Part shown: positions 23,301 to 33,379 of the stretch, in pieces | Position numbering within the stretch: position 1 is the stretch's first letter | Layout of the letters: every line of letters starts with the position of its first letter | From: Chloromonas sp. AAM2 | Lineage: Eukaryota; Chlorophyta; Chlorophyceae; Chlamydomonadales; Chlamydomonadaceae | Length of the DNA: 64,000 nt | Reading direction: 5' to 3' | Assembly (NCBI GenBank): GCA_004335635.1 | Contig: QAXH01006331.1 | Coordinates: 1-64,000 of the forward strand | Program-made: the position numbers and the translations under genes | The notes under the pieces: model-generated | Database searches by the model: none | What the model was told of the DNA's origin: nothing | What the model saw: only the letters and a program-made list of their open reading frames with translations

Positions 23301-26300
23301 CCTCCGCTAATCGCAGCGTCCAAAGCGCTGCTAGACCCCTTTCGCAATTGCCTCAAGCCAACCCTTTGGAGAGACGGACCGGCGAGCTGCTGCATGCCCG
23401 CCTGCTGCTCCTGCTTGCTTCCCTGCTGGTCCTCCAGCTGCATCTGCCCCTGCTGCTGCTGGAGCAGCGACAGATGGCCCTTGTGCTGTTGTAGCTGGTG
23501 CAGCGACAGCTGCTGCTCCTGCTGCACCTGTGCCTGCAGCCGCTTCAGCTCAGCCTCCTGCTCTGCCACACAAGCACCCAATGGCGATGCCGCGATGTCG
23601 ACTTCGGGCCATTCGTGCTCTGGTGCCCAGATCTGGTGCAGCTGAAGCAGGTCATCAGTAGGAGTCAGCCCCAAGCTGCCTCCAGGCACCAGCGACTCAC
23701 GTGACGTGGTGGGCAGTGTGAATGCACTCAGGTGCTGGCTGCTTGGAGCATCTGGAAACGGTGCACGTTCGCCAGACATGCCCATGCCTGGGCCGCTGCT
23801 GCGCTCCGCAGACGGGCCTGTGTCTGAAGCCCACAGGGAAGGGCCACAGCTGTCACCATCTGAACCCACGTCGTCTGTGGGCGTGGTCTCCCTGTTCACG
23901 TTGTTGCGCCTTTCTCGCATGAACTGAGAGCTGTCTGTGGAAGCGTGCATTGTTGTTGTACCAGCAAAGTTCAGGGCTGGAAGCCCCATGCTGCCACGTT
24001 GGGCTAGGCTTGGTGATGACTGTGCATGGCGGGCGTTTTCCATTTCAGCGCTTGGCCTGCGCGCATTAGATCGCCCTGCTCCCCGCGCGCGGGCAGGCTG
24101 GCTATTTGTTGGTTGTGCAGTACAAGCTGGTACTGCGTCGATTTGCCGTAGGATGGCCACTAACTGTTGCTCGAGCACTGCTGCGCTCAATCCAGCAGGC
24201 AGAACACCTGCATCGCCGGCCAGCTGCTCAATTGCCGCCGAAATCGATGGCAGCGGCTGTACGCCTGTGTGCGGCCGGAGGGCATGGCGTGCTTCAACCA
24301 AACGTCGTGACAGCTGGAGTGTGCCAGGGCCCATGGGCTGCCCTGCCTTGATGAGAGACACATAACCGCTCAGGACAGTGGTGGGACGGCTGGCGAGAGA
24401 TTTCGATCGCATGAGGGCGTTCCAATGGCTGCAAAAGCAACAACATGGGCAAAGCTTGAGTAGAGCACTTGGTGTGAATTGTGACAGGGCACCTGTGGTT
24501 TGGTACAAGAGGTCTTGGTGAGAACGCAACTACTCCTGTAACCGATCATGACGTTATCAGGCCCTGCTTGCGCAAACCTAAGCTGACAAAAGGAGGTGTG
24601 GGCTGAACCGTGCTATTGCAAGCAATGGAGCAACAGGGAAAGCTGAGCGCTGCACGCTTTTCACCACATGATACGCACTTTTTGATTGCGTTTTCCGATC
24701 TTGCGCCCAGGATTGTGTCCTGTGCCATGCCTGACCACGTGGGCCCTATCTCCGCATGCATCTGTGCAAGCTGGTCTTCCTCAAAGGCCTCCCAGAGACC
24801 CTTCTTCGTGTCAGTCCTGCGACAACGTGGCGCACTGGACGTGTCACACACAGGGCATAAACATGCCACAGCAAACGTGTTACACTGCACGCATCGCAAA
24901 CACAGTCCTGCAGGGACGTGTCACACCAAACTAATCCTAACTAGATTGCGAACTGAAAAATCTGTCGCAAACTAGTTAGGCTCGCAAAACCACACACACC
25001 ATGCGGTTCCTCGCTGCCTGTGTGATCAGGACCCTCACATTTCGCGATGTTACAACTCCTCGCATGCTGCACGGTGCGCGGCATTCTTAAGCAACGTTGT
25101 ATCTTGGATCACCGGCTACATGCCGGTCTTGGTTTCGCTAAATTTGGTCGTGTCAGCGAGTCGCCAGGTCAAAAATACCAGGGTTGAGCCAAAGTTTTGG
25201 GACCTTGGCGGCCTCCTCCGCGATGCCAGCACCTCTGGACTGCATCAGATGCAAGAAGAAACATCCTCTAGCCCTTGCCGCCGCGTATCAGCGACTTTCT
25301 TGGGTTTGCCCATGCCTTGCATGTGTGGCTGCACAGGCGCATTTTTTAGCAGCCCTAGCAGGCGCCCAGGACAGCATGGTGTGCCGCTCTTGCCACACCA
25401 CGTTCTGCAAGCTACAGCTGGCAGCACCATAACTCGAACTTTGGTCATGGTGGAGTACCTCGTACATCTCAGGCTGCTGCCTCCAGGCATTTGGCCTATT
25501 AGCCGGCCGTAGCCAGGTGGCGCCACTTCAGCCCTGATTCCATGGAACCCTTACCCAGCAGTAAGGCGGACAGCCCGTAGTCGCAGCTGCAACCCCAGTT
25601 CAGGGCAAACGCACGCGTTCACAAGGTGGTGAGGGCCCACTTCCAGACCGAGTCGCCCACCAGGCGAGCACGGAAACTATCGAGCAGACTCCATCCTCAA
25701 TATGCATTTCTAGTTGATTAGAAACGGCTGTCGGTTTTTGAACCCCCTATGTACCCGCCGAAATGTTTTCGAATATTATTATGTGTGGCAACCAAGATGC
25801 TGTTTGCCGTTTTCAACTCTCAAGTTGCCCACCAGAAAGAGGAGATATTTCCAATCACGTGAAACGCAACTTAGTTAAGGGTTCTTTTTCCCACCGCCCT
25901 CAGTGTTCATGCCAGCACGCTAACGTAACTCGAACTGGCTCATTTGACCCTTGAATGAGCGCGAAAACCCGTGTCGTACGATGCTTGACCACCCTCACTG
26001 AAACCAATGCTGACACCCAGCGGCCTCAATCCGCAATCTTTTGGAGGAGGCATCGGAAAAGGAAGTGCAAGGCGCATTCGACAACGTAGAAATCATTCAA
26101 ATCGAAGCACCGGCAGACCCGTTTCAAACATCGCGCAGCCAAAGGACTTGAATCAGTGACCGCACGGGAGGTGGGGTTCGCAAGAAACCAATTCATTAAC
26201 CGTTGTGCCAATCTTCAAACCATATTGTGCGAATCACTTAATTAGCCAGTTGTTAGGCTCGCAAAGACAAATGAATAACTTTCAAGCAGCCTCAAGCTGC

Positions 26301-27542
26301 TGCTGCCAAGTGACAGAGCAAGTCTTAATGTCACGTGCATGGATTCTCACGGCAGTTGCAAGATGTGTGTCTGGTAGTGGCATTGTCGAGTGCAGTTGCC
26401 TGAGAAGGCTTGCGAAACGAGCAGAATCAGCAGAATGGCTCGCAAAGTTTACCACTCCTAAAATGCAATTCGCAAAATCACCCCTTCAACGGCCCCTGAA
26501 CAAACTATCAAGGCTCGCAAAGTTAGAAAAAGATCTTTTCAGTTCATGAACTATTAAGGATCAGTTGGTACTGTATCGGTGCCAGGGCTCGCAGGCAGAA
26601 TGGCATGACTAGTGCTTGAGCAACTAAGATTGATTACATCAGTGGTTCATCCTAGTGAAATAGCTTCCATCAACTCTTGCAACTGCTGCTCGTCTGAAGC
26701 TCAACATTCACGTTTTCAACGCTTTCATCATTCCACTGCCACCACTGTGCGTGATAGGAAGAGGCTGGTGTAAACAGCATGTTAGCAGAAAGCAGAGTAG
26801 TCGTGCACTTACTTGACGTTTAACCAACGCTCTCGGCATTGTTTGCTGGTACGCCCATTGCCCATTTCCTGGGCCACAAGCGCCCATCTCTTGCGCCCAA
26901 TCTCCTCCTTGTCTAGCGTGCTCAGCCTGGCAATTACCTCCACCAAACGGGCATGCTCCTCGTTTGTCCATTTTTGCTTCTGACCCCGCCGTCTGGGCTC
27001 CTACGTGCGAAAGTGGCAATGTGCTTTGTGATTGTGATTGTGGTAGGTGTGACGACCTTAACCGCATCAAGAAAGCAGGCAAAAGCAGGTGCTGCAGGTT
27101 TGTGTGCATGCAGGATGGAGCGTGCAGGGAGTGCAAGTGTACAGCTAAAGGCAGCAAAGGTTGACATCGCATGTTTGCAGGGCGATACATCATCTGATGG
27201 AGAGAGGTACGCACAGGGGAAAAAAGAACTTTACCAGTTCTGGGACAGTTCCTGATTCCTGCCCTTGAACCCATGGACATCATAATGACTCATGATAACA
27301 CACAATGCAAATCGCCACTAATGACTGGCAAACACCTTTTTTTTTGGTGACGGGCTGTCGAGGGGAGTGGAAGCGAGGCATGCATATCCAACACGTCCTG
27401 GAAACCCATTACTCACACCCGCTTGAAACGAGGCACCTACTTCTCTGCAACGACTGGCAGCTGATGTCGCAGGTTCCCTAGCTATGGCCGCAAATTGTGC
27501 TCTTACCTCCTCATATGCCTCGCCTTCACTCCCGCTGGGCAT
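20323..27542 (-). CDS. Two-repeat MYB transcription regulator, glutamine-rich
   Basis: Nuclear DNA-binding regulator. Exons from the start: 27542-27507, 27000-26813, 24816-24679, 24428-23302, 23075-22923, 22313-21623, 21223-20323; intron phases match throughout and give 1077 residues. After MPSGSEGEAYEE and a basic stretch (PRRRGQKQK) comes repeat 1 (KWTNEEHARLV ... GRTSKQCRERW) and repeat 2 (GLWEAFEEDQL ... SENAIKNHWNALMRSKS), the signature of animal c-MYB and plant R2R3 proteins. Repeat 1 has 27 residues between its first two tryptophans instead of about 19. The rest is long and disordered: glutamine-rich (a Q7 tract near 21150, more at 23400-23530) with a motif L-x-x-[IL]-W at three places, the last near the C-terminus. 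Intron 2 is about 2 kb. Target genes cannot be told from sequence. Confidence 0.92.
24817..26812. other. Second MYB intron (2 kb) with repeated 10-mer
   Basis: Unusually long for this locus. It holds four exact copies of GGCTCGCAAA (24979, 26256, 26437, 26512) plus near-copies, and an opposite-strand cysteine-rich open frame listed separately. Confidence 0.6.
25223..25432 (+). CDS. Candidate cysteine-rich small protein nested in MYB intron
   Basis: A 69-codon open frame begins with ATG and lies antisense within the MYB intron. Cysteines fall in pairs: CIRC, then CPCLAC, then CRSC and FC, with a lysine run (KKKH) after the first pair. This spacing resembles a zinc ribbon or a pair of treble-clef knuckles, but I match it to no named family. 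No flanking exon, promoter or second copy is evident, so it may be a chance open frame. Confidence 0.25.
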   Translation: MPAPLDCIRCKKKHPLALAAAYQRLSWVCPCLACVAAQAHFLAALAGAQDSMVCRSCHTTFCKLQLAAP

Positions 27543-29766
27543 GACTGCGTGACAAGACTACCCGCAAAACGCGTTGGCAGCTATGTGAGCGCCGACAGAG
27601 CCGATGGTTCGCTGTGGGTAAAATTTCGAGTGGGCTACCGGCATGAGGCCTCGTGGAGGTTAAAACTCAGTCATCGCTGGTCCAACTCCATCAAACCAGG
27701 GCACATTCATCAGCCGATGATCTGCTGTTGCACAGCTACGGCTATTCAATAGAAGAACGGCCATCGCAGTCAACGTCCGCTACGGTTGGCCATCCCTGCT
27801 TAGCGCTACCCATGCAGAGCCTGCGGAGGCCTGCTCAGAGGAAGCTCACTCTGTTTCCTGACGGCACGTCGCATATAAGCCTGCAGCTCAACTGCGGCAT
27901 GCACGAAGCTGTTGCCCTCAGGAATGATTTCAGGTGAGCATAACGGCTTATGCCCTTTTCCCTCTTTTTTGTCCTTCCTGATATATGCGGGTGTTGATGC
28001 GTTGTGTGCACGTAGTTGCGCTATTCTGCACGTAATCCGACGTAGCTGCTCCAGGTTAAAAATGGTTGACAATCCGACAAGAGTCTGTAGGAACGCACAA
28101 TTGCGCTAGTCGGTGTCGATACGTGCCACAAACCGCTGCAAGATCATGTCTAGTCTCCGCTGCCAGCATGCCCCTTCCAAAGGCTCCCATGCGTCAGCCA
28201 GAACGGCAATTCTCTTGTGTAATGATGTCCCTGTCCCTCAGCATTACTCAACAAACACACGCTTTCATGCTGAGCTTCGCTGGCAATTCTGATTGCCGAT
28301 TCGCTGGCACTGATCAAAAAATGATTTTGATTCATTGTTGATTGCGCCGCGCAACAAGATTTGATTTGAGACTGGAGTTGATTTTAGACTATGTGTTTGT
28401 CAGTCAAGTTGACTGGCAACGCATCCCCAGATACGGGCTTGTTGAGGCGCGCAATCGGCGGTCACCGTACGAGACAATCCCTCTCCTCGTGGAGAGGAGA
28501 GACGCATTGGTTTGATGATCGTGTGTAGTGCGTCGGCCCGTGTTACGTATTACCGTGGTGCGGGACTACTGAACATCCAACCGATCCTCATGATTTGGTG
28601 ATCAAGAAGACCCATGCAACCAAGTCTCGTTTACATGGGCCGACGTGCCAAAGACAATCATAATGCATTCGGAACGACACCTACAGAAGGCAAGGTGATG
28701 GTAAGCTGCGGTTTGAGGCTGCATCTCAACAATTATATCATCGTCGCTTGCGAAGACAGCCTGTCATTGCACGCAGCTTTGGCCATCAGTGTTCAAGCAC
28801 AAGTTCAAGTAACCTTTTTCAGCATTCCTCCCTGACCAGCATACCAGGCTGTGCACTGATGTCACGTGCAGCTCGACAAACCCCGACTTACACAAATTAC
28901 ATCATGGGGGACGAAGCCATGCACGCAACGAGGCTTGATACCGCCCGAGCAAGGGTAAGGGAACGTTCAGGGGAGAAAGCAAAAGGAAGCCGTTGATGAG
29001 TGCGAAGTTCGAGCGCTTTTCAGAAAGCCCCACCTAGTCATGCCGCAGCATAAGCCTGACCAAGCAGGTGTTTGACGCCAGTGCATGCCCAATCCAAATG
29101 CCTGAATCTTATAGCTTTTTCCTGCCTGATAGGTGCACATGCCAATCACCGACAAGAGCCAGAGAGGTGCCTGCCTGCTGTGTATTTACAAGCAGCTAGA
29201 AAATGATTGTCTTATGTTCTTAACAAGTACGCCGGTCGCAAAGACATGGGCAGATTGTTTTTGGTGACGAGTAGTGCACCAAATGAAGCCCACTCTTCCT
29301 GTGCACAGAGACATCAGAGCCGTGCTGCTACAGCTTTTTCTCGACCAGCCTATCCAAAAGATGCCTGTTCTATGCCGCTACAGAGTACGATGCTTATTGA
29401 ACCAATCTACAGCTAGGCCAATCCAGCGCAGTAAACGGCGCTTCAGAATCAAAGGCTATCAGTTTATGAGCTTGTGGATTAGCCTCAAAGCCTGTCATTA
29501 GATCAGGCCGCAAGTTCTAGGCTGCATTGGAACAGCTGTGTGTACTAATCGCTTGACGTCCCATGCTCGTCCGCCATCGAGTTACAGACAGTAGCCCGAC
29601 CGTACAATGCCAGGCCGTGGGCTAGCTGGTTGAAGCAAGACAGCCTGAACCTTCTGACTGCGACCGGAGGCTCGTGCCCAGTGACCCTGATCGTTGGAGA
29701 GATGTTGTGTCTAGCTGTGGGTCAACCATGGCGAATCATGATAAACCATGTAATGATGCTGATGAC
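27543..29766. other. Intergenic region upstream of MYB
   Basis: Promoter side of the MYB gene and 3' side of the coiled-coil gene. A plus-strand frame ending at a GTGAGC donor (27653-27937) and an overlapping minus-strand frame (27806-28072) both look exon-like, but neither connects to anything. I see no supported gene. Confidence 0.5.
29582..29586 (-). terminator. Possible TGTAA polyadenylation signal
   Basis: TTACA on the plus strand, i.e. TGTAA on the minus strand, about 180 bp beyond the stop codon of the coiled-coil gene. TGTAA is the usual chlorophyte signal, but a 5-mer occurs often by chance. Confidence 0.3.
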
Positions 29767-31252
29767 TCAGTCGACGTCAACGAAATCCACCTGTTCAACA
29801 GATGCCCTCAGTCCTCGCACCAGGCTGTCCACATCCCGCAGCGAAATGCTGATGCCGCGCACTGCTTGCGCGAGCCGCTGACGATGCTGCTCTGCAATCG
29901 CACTCCTCCCGTCCCCCGCTGTGCACTGCTGCTTAGCCCTTTGCAGCTCCTCCTCCAGTTTCCTGTTGCGTAGCTGCAAGGCGTTGCAGTGTTCGTCTGC
30001 AGCAGCCGCCTGGTCCCACATTTGCTGTTGCAGTTGCGTGTTCCGCTTCTCCAATGCCTGCTGCTTGGCTGCCTGTGCAATCAAGCGCTGCTCTGACTCC
30101 GCATAGTCTAGCTGTAGCTGCCGTGCCTGCAGCTGCAACGTTTCATGCTGCTGCTCATAGAACCCAGCGCGCTCAGCCCATACCGCGCTGCTTCTCTGTT
30201 CTGCTGTTAACTGCTGCTCCAGCAGAACATTGCGAGCTTCCAGCTGTTGGGTGTGAGTCGTCAGTTGCTGTAGCTGCGCTGCATTTCGCCGTGTCAAGTC
30301 ACTTATCAGTGTTTGGTCCGCTGCAGAACGTCGAGACATGACAGCGTGTTGCTGCTGCAACTCCTGAACGCGCTGCTGCCAAATGGCGACCTGCTGCACA
30401 AGAGCCTGATTGTGCGGCTGTGGCATGGCATTGCGTTGCATCAACTCGGCATTGCGCTGCATGAGTTTGGCATTGCGTTGGCTGAGCTCTTGAGCCCTGC
30501 CGTGGGCATTGTCAACAGCCAGCTGCATATTCGAACGTAGGCTCTCCGCCTCGGCCTGCCTACGCAGCAATGCCCGCTCACTGCGGCTGGTTGCTTGCTT
30601 TTCCACTTTGACAGGCTGTTGTGGTGGGGCATGTGCCCGAGGGCTGCCAGCTGGTGCCTGGCCTGCAGCAGGCAGTGGCCCTGTACGGGGCCGCTTGGCA
30701 CGAGAGGCGTGCTCAACGTTCTCAGGCTGCGGTTGGTTGTGCACATGGGGTTGGTTCGCTGCCAGCCGAAATGAAGGTTGCCTGTGCATGTTGACCCGTG
30801 TTGGCAAGGGAGCAGCTGCTGGCATGCCTTGGTTGGCAAGCACCGTTGCATGGCGAGTTGATTCTCTTACTCGTCGCTTGCCGGTCCCATTGTGCGAGAA
30901 CTGCAGAGGACATGGCATATACATGAAGGGATTGTGTATGCCTTGAACGCAGGCTTGATGTCTGCTACCTAATGCAATCACGTGCATGCAGTACCTGTAT
31001 GCGTGACTTGGCGTACGACGTCTAGGGCTTTCGAAAAAACGTGGTTGCGGCGCGGTGCGATAAGTCATGATGAGTGGAGTCACGCCATCCCACCTCAACA
31101 GCTGCCTGATCTTGTTGGTGTTCGCGCTTCACCGACTGGACACCGGCCTCAAGTTTGATGCCGGGCTCTCTCTTGAGCGGCTCATGAACCACCGGTTCTG
31201 CCTTCACACGGGGCGCATCTGGATCTGCCTTGATGCCCTTGAATCTCTGCAT
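29767..31252 (-). CDS. Nuclear coiled-coil protein with SUMO-type motifs
   Basis: Exon 1 (31252-31094, start ATG uncertain) joins in phase to exon 2 (30900-29767) for about 430 residues; upstream exons are possible because a CAG acceptor lies at 31246. The N-terminal part has a run of psi-K-x-E motifs (VKAEP, LKREP, IKLEA, VKREH, later VKVEK), the consensus for SUMO attachment. A basic KRPRTGP follows, likely a nuclear localisation signal. From about residue 150 to the end the protein is one long coiled coil rich in Gln, Leu, Arg and Asn, with repeats such as LMQRNAELMQRNAM. I recognise no family. SUMO attachment and nuclear location are inferences from motifs. Confidence 0.7.
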
Positions 31253-32048
31253 GCAGCACATCGACGATCGTGGTCTGCACCGGTTTCAGTCGCGCACTGT
31301 GGCATGTAACCTTGAAAGCCCTAGCAAGCTCATTCTCTTCCTTGAATACCCTTCTCATTCTCATTCCCCTTGAATACCCGAGCAAGCTGATGGCACTGCT
31401 CTGAGCTCAGACCGCGTGTCCATGCGGCCCTACCGAGAGGCAGATGAGCTCAGAAACAGATCAGGGTTATCGACAACTACATTACCTTCTGATAACGATC
31501 GGATCAGGCCCTTGAGCGATACCTACCTCCATGATGACGCCCGCCTCTAGTATGCTTTCATGCAGCCAACGTGGTAACGACTTGCGTCTCGTAGGCGTCA
31601 AGCCCTGATGATTGCAGAGCGGCAATCGCGTTAGTCTGTCTGTTGCAACACATCAAGCAACTAGATGGGGCGGAGATGCGCGATAGTCAACGGACAACCG
31701 ACTGTGCTAACTGCTTTTCCTTTCCAAGGTCCACCAGGCCAGGTGTCTGTTTTTGCTCATCCATGCGATTGCAGGTCCAGACTGTTTATCCGAGGCTGGC
31801 TGCAATTGGCATAACAAAGTGTCAGCAAGTGGGCAGCCAATCGGCAGGCCCTGGGCAAGGGTAGAGCGTACCTGCATTGTGAAGATCTGCCACCCAGGTG
31901 CAGCATGCGACGTCAGCCAACTGCCAATATCACAGTGACTGTATCCTCGGCGCTTGCATGTGAGAGCTTGAGCAAGCACTGCCACCAGGAACATGGTTCC
32001 GGCAACAGAACGTTCCATCAACGCCACACTCTCTGGCCTCCTTTCCGC
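31253..32048. other. Divergent intergenic region
   Basis: Between the 5' ends of the coiled-coil gene and the transporter; probably holds both promoters and any missing 5' exon of the coiled-coil gene. No other gene is supported. Confidence 0.5.
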
Positions 32049-33339
32049 ATGCCCCTGTCCTGCTGGCATGCGCTTACAGATGCCTTCATCGCGGTTGCAT
32101 CCAACTTTGTGACCAAGCTGGCAGGGTTGTTGATGCCGGGCGCTCCTGATGTAGTGTTAGCGGGACAATTGGCGACCATGCTAGGTGTAATGCATGGGGC
32201 CCGGTCAGCTGGCTGGCTGGACTGGGCTCCAACAACAGCCTCCAGGCGAGTGCACTGCGGCTCCTTTTGCAGCTGAAGGTCAGTCAGCCAATGTTACTAT
32301 CTGTTTGAGGTTTCAGTGCCAAGCACATAAGTGATGCTGATTGATATTTACGTGCGCATTGCATAGGCATAGAGAAGGAAATTGGGAGTTGACAGTGCAC
32401 TTCACAGTGACTAGACCGCCTCTCAACATACACAGCCAGGGCCAGAAACAGGATTGGAAAAATCAGCAACACATCATCATGTAAAGCTCAGATTTCAGCC
32501 CAAAGCACTGTGTAAGAAGAACAACCAGCCTGCAAGTGGGACGACTTTCTTGCAGTGCCAGCCTTGGCGATGTTATGCTGTTGCATTGAACTGTTTGGTA
32601 TGTTAACTGAATCTGTCCTGTGGCTGCAGGGTCTTTGCATTCATGCCCCAGTCTTTGGCGTACGGTGCACATGCGGCGCTGGTTCTGAGGGCTCTCTCCA
32701 TGCTCAACGTGCCCATGTGAGCCGTTTCTGAGTGCTAGACCAGCTGTTTGGCATGATGAATAATCTATCTCGCAAGTGATATCAGTTTGTTCCATTGGTC
32801 CGAATGCACACTCAATTTGAATTCGCGGAAGTGACCTACAATGCTTGTCTGGCAGCACAGTATGGCGCAGTAGCATCCATAGAATGGCCTCATTGTTTCA
32901 CTTTTGATTCCATCCACAGCAACACGCCCGTGCAGTTACAAAACACCCGTCTCTCCAATCACAAGTAGCGAATGACCAGCACCTCTGTTTTGGATCTTCT
33001 GTGCTACACCAGCTGTTTGGCCTTCCTGGAATCTGCACGAGCTGGGTTTGTCCCTGTGTCGTCATTGGCACAAATAATTATCAGCATCCCACACGTTTAA
33101 ATGCACTGATATGACCCGAGGTGTCTTTCCAATTGTCGTCAAAGTCACAGGATGAGGCGATCATTTCCTCAATGTTTTGCTGAGAAATAGCGGCCATCAA
33201 CAACACCTTGCATGCCTTGCTGTACAGCTATAACACGCTCAAACGGATGACGCCCATCATTGTGCTGTTTGCCAAGGTAAGCTCATCTCATGACGCAAAA
33301 CATTGGGTGCAAACTAGTGGATGATTTACAGTTGCATTT

Positions 33340-33379
<40 letters not shown>

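Noticed and set aside
24817..24899. Cysteine-rich frame (CVQC, CLCPVC) directly upstream of MYB exon 3
   Set aside because: It is in frame with exon 3 but begins without ATG, and the splice from exon 2 restores an intact MYB linker, so it is intron.
27653..28072. Overlapping exon-like frames on both strands upstream of MYB
   Set aside because: Each has one plausible splice site, but neither connects to another exon, and the two exclude each other.
31707..32069. 120-codon minus-strand ORF upstream of the transporter
   Set aside because: No motif, no splice context, and it overlaps the divergent promoter region.
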